Assembly (NCBI GenBank): GCA_903839875.1
Contig: CAIMDZ010000113.1
Coordinates: forward strand, 119,071 to 183,070
DNA from: an uncultured Bacteroidota bacterium
GTDB lineage: Bacteria > Bacteroidota > Bacteroidia > Chitinophagales > Chitinophagaceae
Direction of reading: 5' to 3'
DNA length: 64,000 nucleotides
The position numbers and the translations under genes are program-made. Below, piece after piece: positions 36,268 through 44,975 of this stretch. The notes under the pieces were generated by a model. That model saw only the letters and a list, made by a program, of their open reading frames with translations, made no database searches and was not told the origin of the DNA. How positions within the stretch are numbered: position 1 is the stretch's first letter; each line of letters opens with the position of its first letter.

Positions 36268-37038
36268 ATGAGTGATATATTATTAATAGCAGGCAAAGAA
36301 TTTACTTCACGTTTGTTTACCGGTACCGGTAAATTCGGGAACCACAATTTAATGGAAGAAGCATTACTGGCATCGGGCTCTGAGTTGGTTACGGTTGCTT
36401 TGAAGCGGGTAAATATTGATGGAGAAGATGACGATATACTGCAACACCTGCACCACAGGCACATCAACTTATTACCAAACACATCAGGCGTGCGCAATGC
36501 TGAAGAGGCTATATTTGCGGCTCATATGGCGAGAGAAGCCCTGCAGACAAACTGGCTGAAACTGGAAATACATCCTGACCCAAAATATCTGATGCCTGAT
36601 CCGATAGAAACATTGAAAGCTGCAGAACAACTGGTAAAAGACGGCTTCATAGTTCTGCCCTATATTCATGCAGACCCTGTTTTATGTAAACGCCTTGAGG
36701 CAGTCGGTGTTGCGGCTGTTATGCCTTTAGGCGCACCTATCGGGAGCAATATGGGACTGAAAACACTGGAGTTTTTACAGATAATCATAGAGCAAAGCAA
36801 TGTACCTGTGATTATAGATGCCGGCATAGGCGCGCCAAGCCACGCAGCAGCTGCAATGGAAATTGGCGCTGATGCAGTTCTGGTAAATACAGCCATTGCA
36901 GTGGCCGGTAACCCCATACAAATGGCTAAAGCCTTTAAAATGGCTATTGAAGCCGGGCGCATGGCTTACCATGCAAAACTTGGAATGGTAAAAGCCTATG
37001 CAGAAAGCAGTAGTCCTCTGACGGAGTTTTTAAATTAA
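36268..37038 (+). CDS. thiG: Thiazole synthase ThiG
   Basis: 256 residues. It condenses ThiS thiocarboxylate, dehydroglycine and deoxyxylulose phosphate to the thiazole. Motifs match the family: FTGTGKFG in the form [82 protein letters not shown] in the phosphate-binding part, and [11 protein letters not shown]. Full length. thiH follows after a 58-base gap containing a hairpin. Confidence 0.95.
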   Translation: MSDILLIAGKEFTSRLFTGTGKFGNHNLMEEALLASGSELVTVALKRVNIDGEDDDILQHLHHRHINLLPNTSGVRNAEEAIFAAHMAREALQTNWLKLEIHPDPKYLMPDPIETLKAAEQLVKDGFIVLPYIHADPVLCKRLEAVGVAAVMPLGAPIGSNMGLKTLEFLQIIIEQSNVPVIIDAGIGAPSHAAAAMEIGADAVLVNTAIAVAGNPIQMAKAFKMAIEAGRMAYHAKLGMVKAYAESSSPLTEFLN

Positions 37039-37045
37039 TTGCATA

Positions 37046-37076
37046 GATGTGCCACACCTCGGAGGTGTGGCACATC
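37046..37076 (+). repeat. Perfect hairpin between thiG and thiH
   Basis: A near-gapless palindrome built on GTGCCACACCTC and its complement fills the thiG-thiH spacer. Such GTGCCACACC palindromes are dispersed in Bacteroidota genomes (from memory), so this may be an inserted repeat rather than a dedicated signal. Confidence 0.6.
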
Positions 37077-37096
37077 AACTGAAAAAATAAACTTAA

Positions 37097-38233
37097 ATGT
37101 TTAAAGAAGTATTCGACAAATATAGTTGGGAAGAAGTATTGGAAAGCATCTATGCAAAGAAAGCAGCAGATGTGGAGCGCGCATTAAATAAAACTAAGCG
37201 GACTATCGAAGATTTCAAAGCCCTGATCTCCCCTGCTGCTGCTCCTTTCCTGGAACAGATGGCACAGATGAGCCACCGCATCACTCAAAAGAGATTTGGC
37301 AAAACAATACAATTATATGCTCCGCTATATCTATCCAATGAGTGTCAGAATATTTGTAACTATTGCGGTTTCAGTTACGACAATAAATTAAAGCGCAAAA
37401 CATTATCTGCCATTGAAATTTTGCAGGAAGCAGACTATTTAAAAGCACAGGGTTTTGAACATGTTCTGCTGGTAACAGGTGAGGCGAATAAAACAGTAGG
37501 AGTTGAATATCTTCAGAATGCTATCCGTTTACTCAGACCGCATTTTGCAAACATCTCCATTGAAGTACAGCCTCTGGAAGAAGATGAATACAAAATGCTC
37601 GCTTCAGAAGGATTGTATGCTGTTTTAGTTTACCAGGAAACTTACGATAAAGAGAATTACAAACTGTACCACCTGAAAGGCAAAAAATCAAACTTCGATT
37701 ACCGGCTTGATACACCTGACCGCCTTGGCCATGCAGGCATACATAAAATAGGTCTTGGTGTTCTTATTGGCCTTGAGGATTGGCGCGCTGATAATTTTTT
37801 CACTGCATTACATGTTGGCTATCTTGAAAAGAATTTCTGGCAAACACGTTACAGTATTTCATTTCCCCGTTTGCGTCCTGCTACCGGACTTATAGAGCCT
37901 AAGGTAGTCATCACTGATAAAGAACTTGTTCAGCTTATATGCGCCTGGCGCATATTTAATGAAGAAATAGAACTTTCAATTTCCACCAGGGAAAATGAAT
38001 TATTCCGTGACCACATCATAAAGCTGGGTGCAACTACCATGAGTGCCGGTTCAAAAACAAATCCCGGCGGTTATTCTGTAGAACCGGAATCGCTGGAGCA
38101 GTTTGAGATTGATGATACCAGGAGCGTGGATGAAGTACAGAAAATGATAGAGAGAAATGGATATAAACCGGTGTGGAAGGATTGGGAGCAGTTTACTAAC
38201 ACTGAAATGGAGAACAATGTTATCAGCAAATGA
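37097..38233 (+). CDS. thiH: 2-iminoacetate synthase ThiH
   Basis: 378 residues, a radical SAM enzyme that splits tyrosine to dehydroglycine (2-iminoacetate) for thiazole synthesis with ThiG. The cluster motif CQNICNYCGF (CxxxCxxC) is at about 89-97, after the family segment APLYLSNE. Later features include LLVTGEANKTVG, QPLEEDEYK, LIGLEDWRAD and SISFPRLRPATG. The tail overlaps thiF by 17 bases. Choice of ThiH (rather than ThiO) fits a facultative or low-oxygen capable lifestyle. Confidence 0.95.
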   Translation: MFKEVFDKYSWEEVLESIYAKKAADVERALNKTKRTIEDFKALISPAAAPFLEQMAQMSHRITQKRFGKTIQLYAPLYLSNECQNICNYCGFSYDNKLKRKTLSAIEILQEADYLKAQGFEHVLLVTGEANKTVGVEYLQNAIRLLRPHFANISIEVQPLEEDEYKMLASEGLYAVLVYQETYDKENYKLYHLKGKKSNFDYRLDTPDRLGHAGIHKIGLGVLIGLEDWRADNFFTALHVGYLEKNFWQTRYSISFPRLRPATGLIEPKVVITDKELVQLICAWRIFNEEIELSISTRENELFRDHIIKLGATTMSAGSKTNPGGYSVEPESLEQFEIDDTRSVDEVQKMIERNGYKPVWKDWEQFTNTEMENNVISK

Positions 38234-39284
38234 ACAATCCCGCTACCAGAAACAACTCATCCTTCCCGAAATTGGCGTTCCGGGACAGGAGAAATTAGCA
38301 GCGGCTAAAGTACTTGTTATTGGCGCCGGGGGACTTGGCTGCCCTGTTCTTCAATACCTTGCTGCTGCAGGAGTAGGCACCCTTGGTATTGCCGATGCCG
38401 ACAACATTGAAATATCGAACCTGCAACGGCAGGTACTCTATACAGAAGAGGAAATAGGACAAAGCAAAGCGCTGACGGCAGCAAAAAAACTGATCTCACT
38501 CAATCCTAATATAAAAATACAGACACATATTGTTTACATTGACAGCACAAATGCACTGGAGCTATTGCGTGACTATGATATTATTGTTGACGGCTCAGAC
38601 AATTTTGCCACACGATACCTGGTGAATGACGCATGTATTATACTCAGCAAGCCCATGGTCTCCGGCGCTGTTTACAAATTTGAAGGGCAGGTATCTGTTT
38701 TTAATTATAAAAAAGGGCCTACCTATCGCTGCATTTTCCCCGAACCACCCAATGCAAATGAATCACCTAATTGCGCTGATATAGGAGTTGTTGCTACCCT
38801 ACCGGGCATTATAGGAACCATCCAGGCAAATGAAGTGATCAAAATTATTATTGGCATTGGTGAAGTGTTATCGGGCAGGCTATTGGTTATTGATACGCTT
38901 ACCATGAACACTCATATTTTCAACTTTAAACTTATTGAAGCCAACAGGAATATTACGCAATTAAAAGACAGCCCTCAATATTGCACCCCCGTGATTAAGA
39001 ATATTGATTACGAAGAACTGAAGCAACTGCTCACGCAGGACACGGAAATCCAACTTATTGATGTAAGGGAAATGGAAGAACATGAAATCGGTAATATTGG
39101 CGGCATCAATATCCCCTTATCAATATTTGATTCAAGCCTGCATTTATTAGATCCGGGTAATCGCATTATTCTCTATTGCAGTTCCGGCGTGCGTAGTCTG
39201 CATGTTGCAAAACTTTTACTGCAAAAAGGATTCATCAATGTGGTTAATCTCAGTAACGGGATCAATCACATCACAGGGATTTAG
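38217..39284 (+). CDS. thiF: ThiF/MoeB-type adenylyltransferase fused to a rhodanese domain
   Basis: 355 residues. The E1-like domain (about 1-240) adenylates ThiS. It has VIGAGGLGCPVLQYLAAAG, the nucleotide loop DADNIEISNLQRQ, DGSDNFATRYLVND and PNCADIGV. A rhodanese domain follows (about 262-355) with IDVREMEEHEIG and the active-site loop YCSSGVRS, which can supply sulfur. The zinc CxxC pair of E. coli ThiF/MoeB is incomplete (TYRC here). I start at ATG 38217; the frame is open 60 bases upstream inside thiH. Overlap with thiH indicates coupling. It could also serve molybdopterin synthase. Confidence 0.88.
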   Translation: MLSANEQSRYQKQLILPEIGVPGQEKLAAAKVLVIGAGGLGCPVLQYLAAAGVGTLGIADADNIEISNLQRQVLYTEEEIGQSKALTAAKKLISLNPNIKIQTHIVYIDSTNALELLRDYDIIVDGSDNFATRYLVNDACIILSKPMVSGAVYKFEGQVSVFNYKKGPTYRCIFPEPPNANESPNCADIGVVATLPGIIGTIQANEVIKIIIGIGEVLSGRLLVIDTLTMNTHIFNFKLIEANRNITQLKDSPQYCTPVIKNIDYEELKQLLTQDTEIQLIDVREMEEHEIGNIGGINIPLSIFDSSLHLLDPGNRIILYCSSGVRSLHVAKLLLQKGFINVVNLSNGINHITGI

Positions 39285-39891
39285 CGATTTCTTTTATTCT
39301 TTTATACTTTTCTACCAGATCATTTGCAGTCCATATCGCGCCCAGCAATGCGACCCCATCAAAACCATACTGATGTAATTCAGTGATGTTTTGTTCATCC
39401 ACTCCGCCAAGGCCTATTATTGACGGGCAATACTTTTTTTGCCTTGCAAGATTTTGTTTCGTTTCCAGGGCACCCCTCAGATCAATCCCGGCTTTATAAC
39501 CCGATTTCGAGATACTGTCGAAAACAGGGCTAATGAATACATAGCCATATTGAAATCCATTCTCCTCAATTTCCTGCCATGAATGAAAAGAAGTGGAGAT
39601 TGCTGCTGGTGGTACATGTTTTACATTTTCTAAAATCGAATCAACATTCCTGATTGCACTATTCAGATGGATACCCGCTAGCTTCAATTCAGCATACAAT
39701 TCAAAACAGCCGTGAATTACAACAGATGAATGATGCATTGAGTCAATGGCCGCAATATAATTTCTGTAATCCTGTTCAGAAAAGAAAGGCTTTCGTACAT
39801 GAAGCCTATCAAGGCCATGTGCAAACAGGCTGTTTACAATCTCTGTTTCATTTTCCTGTGTTCTTTCAGGAGTAAGAACGATTACTTGCAT
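39271..39891 (-). CDS. TenI/ThiE-like protein
   Basis: 206 residues on the strand opposite the thi operon, with its 3' end overlapping thiF by 14 bases. It has the ThiE/TenI fold pattern: LDRLHVRKPFFSE, VVIHGCFELYAELKLAGIHLN, ISTSFHSWQEIEE, YVFISPVFDSISKSGY and IIGLGGVDEQN with FDGVALLGAIW. Unlike ThiE it lacks the QLRxK and NDxxxxA motifs, so a TenI-like thiazole tautomerase, which speeds the aromatisation of the ThiG product, is more likely than a second synthase. Regulation independent of the riboswitch is expected. Confidence 0.8.
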   Translation of the reverse strand: MQVIVLTPERTQENETEIVNSLFAHGLDRLHVRKPFFSEQDYRNYIAAIDSMHHSSVVIHGCFELYAELKLAGIHLNSAIRNVDSILENVKHVPPAAISTSFHSWQEIEENGFQYGYVFISPVFDSISKSGYKAGIDLRGALETKQNLARQKKYCPSIIGLGGVDEQNITELHQYGFDGVALLGAIWTANDLVEKYKRIKEIAKSL

Positions 39892-39944
39892 GTTAGGTAA
39901 TACAGTGGCTTTTATCCTGTCAATAATACCACTTTTAAACGCAT

Positions 39945-39974
39945 AAAAAAAGCACCCTGGACAGGATGCTTTTA
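39945..39974 (-). terminator. Terminator of the C10 peptidase gene
   Basis: On the minus strand AAAAGCATCCTG and CAGGGTGCTTTTTTT form a stem with a TC loop and a T-run, 20 bases after the stop. Confidence 0.8.
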
Positions 39975-39993
39975 AGTACGTTTGATTAAGTCT

Positions 39994-41415
39994 TTATTTT
40001 GCAACCACAATTTTCTTTGTAATAACACCTTCCGCCGAAGTCATTTCTACAAAGTACATGCCATCAGCATAATCATTGAGTTGCAAAGTAACGATACCGG
40101 CATTTGCAGCAGGCGCAATTTTTTTCATTTCCCTTCCGGCAAGATCAATAACCCTGATCTGCGAACAATTCGTGCCGTGAATGTCAATATTTATCTCCTG
40201 CCGTGCAGGATTTGGATAAACGTTCAACGCGGTGCCAAACGCTATTTCATTTACGCCTGCAGCAGCAATGGTGTCCGGCATAATTCCGGTCATTAGGGTG
40301 TTGCCGTTGCTGAAATCCGTGCCACCAGGCGTTAGGTTTTCAACAATGTAATATCCGTTACAATAACCTCCCCATCCCCAGTTAAAATGAATGCGGTCTG
40401 CATTTGCATAACCGTCCGCTACCCAGCAATGTCCGCCTGAACTTCCGTCGCCGGTATAGATTGCAGGCCTTCCTGCATCAATTTCATATTTAAGCAAATG
40501 AACCCATGCTGTATCATCGTACTCTGCGCGAAAAACGCCCTGTAAGGTAGAAGATTTGTACCTGAAATAGGTTTTCAACGCATATTCTGCACAGTTGGTA
40601 ATAGGGCTGGTATTTTCGTTTACAAACGCCCCACTCTCAACTGTGCTGTAACTCATATTTACACTGATGCCCGCATCAGAATTCAGTTTGGCAACTGCCA
40701 CATTATTGTAGGCAACAGCATTGGGCATTGAATCCCATTGATAATAAGTAGTACCAAAATTTGCTGAAAGCAGCCCATAACTTGAATTGTAAGAATGGCT
40801 GCCAACACCTACCCGGGGCCAGTTCCAGTATTTCATTACCTGGGCCATTGCAGTAGCCACACAGCCGGTAACTGCGTGCTTGCCTGCACCCGCATCATAG
40901 GGGCACATATCATTGTAATAAGGATCCTGGTTCCAAAGTGATTTTAGTAAAGGAGCTGCACCTAATGCAGTCTTCGCCGCTGAACGTGTGTTTCCGCGTG
41001 CTAATTCACTCCATTTAGCAACTGTGGTTACCGGTGCTGCAATATTGTTTTTAATAACATAGTTGATCTGGGTCTGATAATTTCCCAGCCAGCCAGAAAT
41101 TCCGGTGGGTATGTAACCGGCATTAAAGGAAGACTCAGTTGAGTAAGCAAGAACGGGGATTATGTTATCATCTCCTGACACTATCACAAAACCAGTAGAA
41201 GAAAGGTTGAAAACATAAAAATCGGTCACACTGGTTCCGTTAATAACAGTAGTAGGCACATATGCTAATGTCAGGTCGGAAGGGGTTGCCTGCAACCCTT
41301 CACTTTTACAGAAATTATAGCAAATTATTTTAGCGGTATTTTCATCAACAGACTTAGCAAAAGACACCTGAAAAGAAACAATAAAAAACAAAAATGACGC
41401 AATAAATTTATTCAT
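39994..41415 (-). CDS. C10-family (streptopain-like) secreted cysteine peptidase, T9SS type A
   Basis: 473 residues: signal peptide (1-20, SFQVSFA), inhibitory propeptide (about 21-135, including FVIVSGDDNIIPVLAYS), then the peptidase. The catalytic Cys is in AVTGCVATAMAQVMKYW (about 186) and the His in GGHCWVADGY (about 328). RIHFNWGWGG follows, all typical of family C10 (SpeB, interpain A). The sorting domain runs from LNVYPNPARQEI to KKIVVAK. Such enzymes are exported by the T9SS, mature by loss of the propeptide and digest host or environmental protein. Monocistronic. Confidence 0.9.
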   Translation of the reverse strand: MNKFIASFLFFIVSFQVSFAKSVDENTAKIICYNFCKSEGLQATPSDLTLAYVPTTVINGTSVTDFYVFNLSSTGFVIVSGDDNIIPVLAYSTESSFNAGYIPTGISGWLGNYQTQINYVIKNNIAAPVTTVAKWSELARGNTRSAAKTALGAAPLLKSLWNQDPYYNDMCPYDAGAGKHAVTGCVATAMAQVMKYWNWPRVGVGSHSYNSSYGLLSANFGTTYYQWDSMPNAVAYNNVAVAKLNSDAGISVNMSYSTVESGAFVNENTSPITNCAEYALKTYFRYKSSTLQGVFRAEYDDTAWVHLLKYEIDAGRPAIYTGDGSSGGHCWVADGYANADRIHFNWGWGGYCNGYYIVENLTPGGTDFSNGNTLMTGIMPDTIAAAGVNEIAFGTALNVYPNPARQEINIDIHGTNCSQIRVIDLAGREMKKIAPAANAGIVTLQLNDYADGMYFVEMTSAEGVITKKIVVAK

Positions 41416-41518
41416 ATAAAAATTTGTTGCGCGAATATACGGATTATTGCAGATTTAGCCCGTTTGATTTGGGTGAATCTGACTAATTCTGGGGTGAATA
41501 ATAAGTGATAGAATTATC

Positions 41519-42517
41519 TTAATAGCTAAACCACACTTCAGTAGCGCCAAAGCCATATTTACCGCTCCATTCATTTTTGAAGCGGCTTACCTCCGGAGTT
41601 TGCTTTAACATGGCATGAACATCATCACGCAATTTTCCTTTTCCCAGTCCATGTATTACTACCATTCGCTCCTGTCTGTGCACTATGGCCAGATGCAGGT
41701 AATGCTGCAATGTGTCCATTTGTATTTTCACAATTTCCGAATTGGTAAGCCCTTTCTTATTAGCTATAAGCGCCTCAATATGGAGATCTATCTCATCCTT
41801 CGGGGATTCGATATTTTTCATAGAAACCGTTTCAATTATTTGTGTTCTGACAACCGGTATGAATTGCTCCATAGATTCCGGTTTCTTCTTTATTGAAAAT
41901 TCTTCAATGAGGGGGTAACTGAATGTAGGTTCATTCTTCACCATCAGTTGCTGTATGTGTTCAAATAATTTCGATGGTTTTATGCGCAATACTCCTTCTG
42001 CAACCGCCATGTCTTTATTTGCCGGATCAGTCAGTTGCCAGTGAAACCGTGGCTGCTCATTCATATCCTGGTAATTGATGCTATGCAGGTACACATTCCC
42101 GAAAGCATGCAGTACTCCCTCATGCCTGAATTCACTTTTTTGGTCAATTCGCTCATCATACATGAACTTCACGGGCTGCGCCATTTCATTAAGTAAGTAT
42201 ACCTTCAGCTGGTCTACAACCTCCTCCATCTGTTCTGTTTTATATACCGGCATGAAAGACAGGTATACCCCTTTTGCAAGACGCTTCTGTCGTTCGGCAA
42301 TTTTCTCTACAGGGAGTTGCTCCGGTGTTGAATACTTTTTCTTTTTATTCTTATCCGTGAACCATTTCAGGTATGGGTGGTCAATTTCATCAAGGTGAAC
42401 AGGAAATGTAGTGCCTTTCACTTCCACCTCCAGCATTTGCTGGTTGATGTAAGCGGTCACATGGCCTTCCTCGCCGCTGCGCTTCAACAATACCAAATCA
42501 CCTATCGAAAATTTCAT
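41519..42517 (-). CDS. Smr-domain protein with N-terminal DUF2027-type region
   Basis: 332 residues. The start KFSIGDLVLLKRSGEEGHVTA is an SH3-like/Tudor-type entry as in DUF2027 proteins. The middle (about 75-235) is DUF2027-like. The C-terminus is an Smr domain (about 250-332) with EIDLHIEAL, VVIHGLGKGKLRDDVH and GFGATEVWF. The Smr domain, known from MutS2, is a nicking or RNA-cleaving endonuclease with DLH and HGxGxG motifs; both are intact. I start at ATG 42517, since the 8 residues upstream lie in a repeat hairpin. It ends a run of housekeeping genes and may act in ribosome rescue or DNA processing. Confidence 0.85.
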   Translation of the reverse strand: MKFSIGDLVLLKRSGEEGHVTAYINQQMLEVEVKGTTFPVHLDEIDHPYLKWFTDKNKKKKYSTPEQLPVEKIAERQKRLAKGVYLSFMPVYKTEQMEEVVDQLKVYLLNEMAQPVKFMYDERIDQKSEFRHEGVLHAFGNVYLHSINYQDMNEQPRFHWQLTDPANKDMAVAEGVLRIKPSKLFEHIQQLMVKNEPTFSYPLIEEFSIKKKPESMEQFIPVVRTQIIETVSMKNIESPKDEIDLHIEALIANKKGLTNSEIVKIQMDTLQHYLHLAIVHRQERMVVIHGLGKGKLRDDVHAMLKQTPEVSRFKNEWSGKYGFGATEVWFSY

Positions 42518-42521
42518 AGCT

Positions 42522-42550
42522 ACCTCTCCCGGCCTCTCCAACGGAGAGGT
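42522..42550. repeat. CTCTCC/GGAGAG hairpin before the Smr gene
   Basis: ACCTCTCC (42522-42529) and its complement (42543-42550) make an 8-bp stem just upstream of the ATG, of the dispersed CTCTCC-type seen often in Bacteroidota. It sits between rdgB and the Smr gene. Confidence 0.5.
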
Positions 42551-42561
42551 GATGTTAAATC

Positions 42562-43161
42562 TTATTTATTTTGCTGACCTAAAAACTCCACCATTTTCTT
42601 TACGGCCTTGCCACGGTGACTAATGCCATTCTTCACGTCCAAGGGCAATTCACCAAACGTTTGGTTGTACCCTTCGGGAATAAATACCGGGTCATAGCCA
42701 AAGCCACCGGCTCCCCTTTTCTCATCAATTATTGTTCCGTTGCAAATGCCTTCAAAATAATAAACCTCACCTTCCCAAATAAGGCATATAACCGCTTTAT
42801 AAAATGCATCCCTGTCCTCAGCTCCCTTTAACTCTTTCAATACTTTTTGCAGATTCTGCTCATCATCCCTTACTCCGCAGTAGTGCGCACTATCTACACC
42901 CGGCTCACCATTGAGTGCATGTATACACAATCCGCTATCATCAGCAAAAACATTCTTCCCACAGAATTTATTGATTGCTGATGCCTTTGCTAATGCGTTT
43001 TCTTCAAAGGAATGATAGTGCTCAGGTATTTCTTCAGTAAACCCAATTTCCTTTAACGACAGAACCTTGCCTACCGGCAGGCAGGGTTCTATTCCCTCTG
43101 TCATCTGCCTTATCTCCCTGATCTTACCCTCATTGTTTGATGCAATAACCAATTGCTGCAT
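42562..43161 (-). CDS. rdgB: dITP/XTP pyrophosphatase (RdgB/HAM1)
   Basis: 199 residues. It hydrolyses dITP, ITP and XTP to the monophosphate, keeping damaged purines out of nucleic acids. Motifs: LVIASNNEGKIREIR, FADDSGLCIHALNGEPGVDSAHY (metal-binding DDSGL), RGAGGFGYDPVFI and SHRGKAVKK. Residues about 28-36 (PCLPVGKVL) are coded by a palindromic repeat described separately and look like an in-frame insertion. A perfect -7 box lies 4 bases before the ATG. It precedes the Smr gene on the same strand with a 44-base gap. Confidence 0.93.
   Translation of the reverse strand: MQQLVIASNNEGKIREIRQMTEGIEPCLPVGKVLSLKEIGFTEEIPEHYHSFEENALAKASAINKFCGKNVFADDSGLCIHALNGEPGVDSAHYCGVRDDEQNLQKVLKELKGAEDRDAFYKAVICLIWEGEVYYFEGICNGTIIDEKRGAGGFGYDPVFIPEGYNQTFGELPLDVKNGISHRGKAVKKMVEFLGQQNK
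43063..43088 (-). repeat. Palindromic repeat inserted in the rdgB reading frame
   Basis: The 26 bases AACC ... GGTT with the core GCCTACCGGCAGGC match, with two inserted bases and one change, the perfect 24-base palindrome at 49521-49544. Here it is translated as part of EPCLPVGKVL. Confidence 0.6.
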
Positions 43162-43165
43162 AATG

Positions 43166-43173
43166 CAAATTTA
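43166..43173 (-). promoter_or_regulatory. -7 box of rdgB
   Basis: Minus-strand TAAATTTG (TAnnTTTG), ending 4 bases before the ATG, so transcription would start at or near the first codon. Confidence 0.45.
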
Positions 43174-43235
43174 CATGATCAAATCCCGGGAATGGCCCGA
43201 ACCTGAATTTTTAGTAAGATTTTACCAAAAGTAAA

Positions 43236-43260
43236 CAGAGCAGGCGAAAAGCCTGCTCTG
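43236..43260 (-). terminator. Terminator of the 3-hydroxybutyryl-CoA dehydrogenase gene
   Basis: A perfect 10-bp stem (CAGAGCAGGC / GCCTGCTCTG) with a 5-base loop, 25 bases past the stop; T-rich bases follow on the minus strand. Confidence 0.75.
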
Positions 43261-43285
43261 AATATAAATTACTGATTAAACTACC

Positions 43286-44191
43286 TTATTTTTTGCCGGA
43301 GAACCTTTCGCTTACCACCAGGTCTTTGCTGCCCGGAGTATACTTATAAAACCCTTCGCCCGATTTCACACCCAGGTAACCTGCCTGCACCATGTTGGCA
43401 AGTAAGGTAGCCGGTGCGTATTTCTGGTTGCCGAAGCCCATGTGCAATACGTGCATAATGGAATAGCAGGTATCCAGTCCTATGAAGTCGGCAAGTTGTA
43501 AGGGTCCCATAGGGTGCGCCATACCCAGTTTCATAACAGAATCTATTTCATTGATCCCGGCAACGCCTTCCTGCAATGCAAGCACTGCTTCATTGATCAT
43601 AGGCATTAGAATACGGTTACTGATAAAGCCCGGATAGTCATTTACCACACATGGCACCTTGCCCAGCGTTTCTGCAAGTTTGAAAATGATGTCAGTAATT
43701 TCCGCCCTTGTACCGTAACCATTGATGATCTCGATCAATTTCATTACAGGTACCGGGTTGAAAAAATGCATGCCAATTACCTGGCCCGGACGCTTGGTAT
43801 AAGAGCCAATGCGGGTAATGGATATAGAAGAGGTATTTGATGCCAGTATACATTCAGGCTTGCAATGCTCATCTAATTGCTTAAAAATATTGATCTTGAG
43901 TTCAATATCCTCCGTAGCCGCTTCCACCACAAGGTCTGCATCCTTTACAGCATCAAACATGTTGGTAAACGTAGATATGTGCGCCATTGCTTCATCCTTT
44001 GAAGTCTGTGTAATAGCGCCTTTTGAAACCTGGCGGTCCATATTTTTACCAATAGTAAGCAATGCTTTATCAAGAGCTTCCTGCCTGATGTCCATCATGT
44101 GGACATTAAAACCATGCTGTGCGAAAACATGACATATACCATTGCCCATCGTTCCCGAACCAATAACTGTAACGTTTTTAATAGCTGACAT
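43286..44191 (-). CDS. 3-hydroxybutyryl-CoA dehydrogenase
   Basis: 301 residues. NAD(P)-dependent oxidation of (S)-3-hydroxybutyryl-CoA (or reverse) in fatty acid or butyrate-type metabolism. The dinucleotide fold is VTVIGSGTMGNGICHVFA (8-25). The catalytic region is ASNTSSISITRI and GMHFFNPVPVMKLIE (His about 140), then NDYPGFISNRILMPMINEA. The C-terminal dimer domain has GMAHPMGPLQLADFIGLD. Length equals the single-domain Hbd/PaaH type, without the fused hydratase of FadB. Close relatives are often called paaH or hbd; I leave the symbol open. Monocistronic, divergent from pth. Confidence 0.92.
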   Translation of the reverse strand: MSAIKNVTVIGSGTMGNGICHVFAQHGFNVHMMDIRQEALDKALLTIGKNMDRQVSKGAITQTSKDEAMAHISTFTNMFDAVKDADLVVEAATEDIELKINIFKQLDEHCKPECILASNTSSISITRIGSYTKRPGQVIGMHFFNPVPVMKLIEIINGYGTRAEITDIIFKLAETLGKVPCVVNDYPGFISNRILMPMINEAVLALQEGVAGINEIDSVMKLGMAHPMGPLQLADFIGLDTCYSIMHVLHMGFGNQKYAPATLLANMVQAGYLGVKSGEGFYKYTPGSKDLVVSERFSGKK

Positions 44192-44332
44192 AAAGATGTT
44201 TATTTTGCTTTTTGCGCGCCAAGGTACGCATTGGTTATTGCAAAGTCAAAAAAGAACAAATGATTTATATCATATGGATGCTGCAAACAGGTGAGCGTTA
44301 TATATATTCGATGCTTTTAACGGTATCATTTT

Positions 44333-44340
44333 TATCTTCG
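44333..44340 (+). promoter_or_regulatory. -7-like box of pth
   Basis: TATCTTCG fits TAnnTTTG with one mismatch and ends 4 bases before the ATG at 44345, again suggesting a leaderless transcript. Confidence 0.35.
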
Positions 44341-44344
44341 CGCA

Positions 44345-44905
44345 ATGAAATTCCTCATCGTCGGACTGGGAAATATAGGGATGGAATATGACTCCACTCG
44401 CCACAACATTGGCTTTGAAGTAGCCGATACCTTTGTCCTTAAAAACGGAGGCAATTATTCGTTAGACCGCCATGCTTTCGTTTCAACTGTGAAATGGAAA
44501 GGAAAAATATTTGTGGTCATTAAACCTACCACCTATATGAACCTCAGCGGCAAAGCTGTAAAATACTGGCTGGATAAAGAAAAAATACCTATTGAAAACA
44601 TGCTGGTTGTGGTTGATGACATCGCCTTGCCATTAGGAACCTTACGTTTGCGCGCCGCAGGCAGCGATGCCGGGCATAACGGGTTAAAAGACATCAACCT
44701 TGTCTTAATGACCGATAAATACCCCCGTTTGCGCTTCGGTGTAGGCAACGACTTCCCCAAAGGCCGCCAGGTAGAATACGTGCTGGGCAAATGGAAACCA
44801 AGTGAAGTGCCCACAGTAAAGGATATGCTGCTGAAAAGTGTGGATGCGATAGAGTGCTATGCTACACAGGGTATTGGCAAGGCTATGACGGAGTTTAATA
44901 AGTAA
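44345..44905 (+). CDS. pth: Peptidyl-tRNA hydrolase
   Basis: 186 residues. It cleaves peptidyl-tRNA dropped by the ribosome. The family motifs are complete: FLIVGLGNIGMEYDSTRHNIGFEVAD (Asn and catalytic His in TRHN), KPTTYMNLSGKAV, VVVDDIALPLGTLRLRAAGSDAGHNGL, and PRLRFGVGNDF. Normal bacterial length. It is convergent with the restriction-modification genes that follow and lies next to them without shared control. Confidence 0.95.
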   Translation: MKFLIVGLGNIGMEYDSTRHNIGFEVADTFVLKNGGNYSLDRHAFVSTVKWKGKIFVVIKPTTYMNLSGKAVKYWLDKEKIPIENMLVVVDDIALPLGTLRLRAAGSDAGHNGLKDINLVLMTDKYPRLRFGVGNDFPKGRQVEYVLGKWKPSEVPTVKDMLLKSVDAIECYATQGIGKAMTEFNK

Positions 44906-44975
44906 AATACTTACAGAAGGGCATTCAATCCTTAAAGTGTTACTGATTGTTTCGATAAGGGTACCTTGGGAAAAA

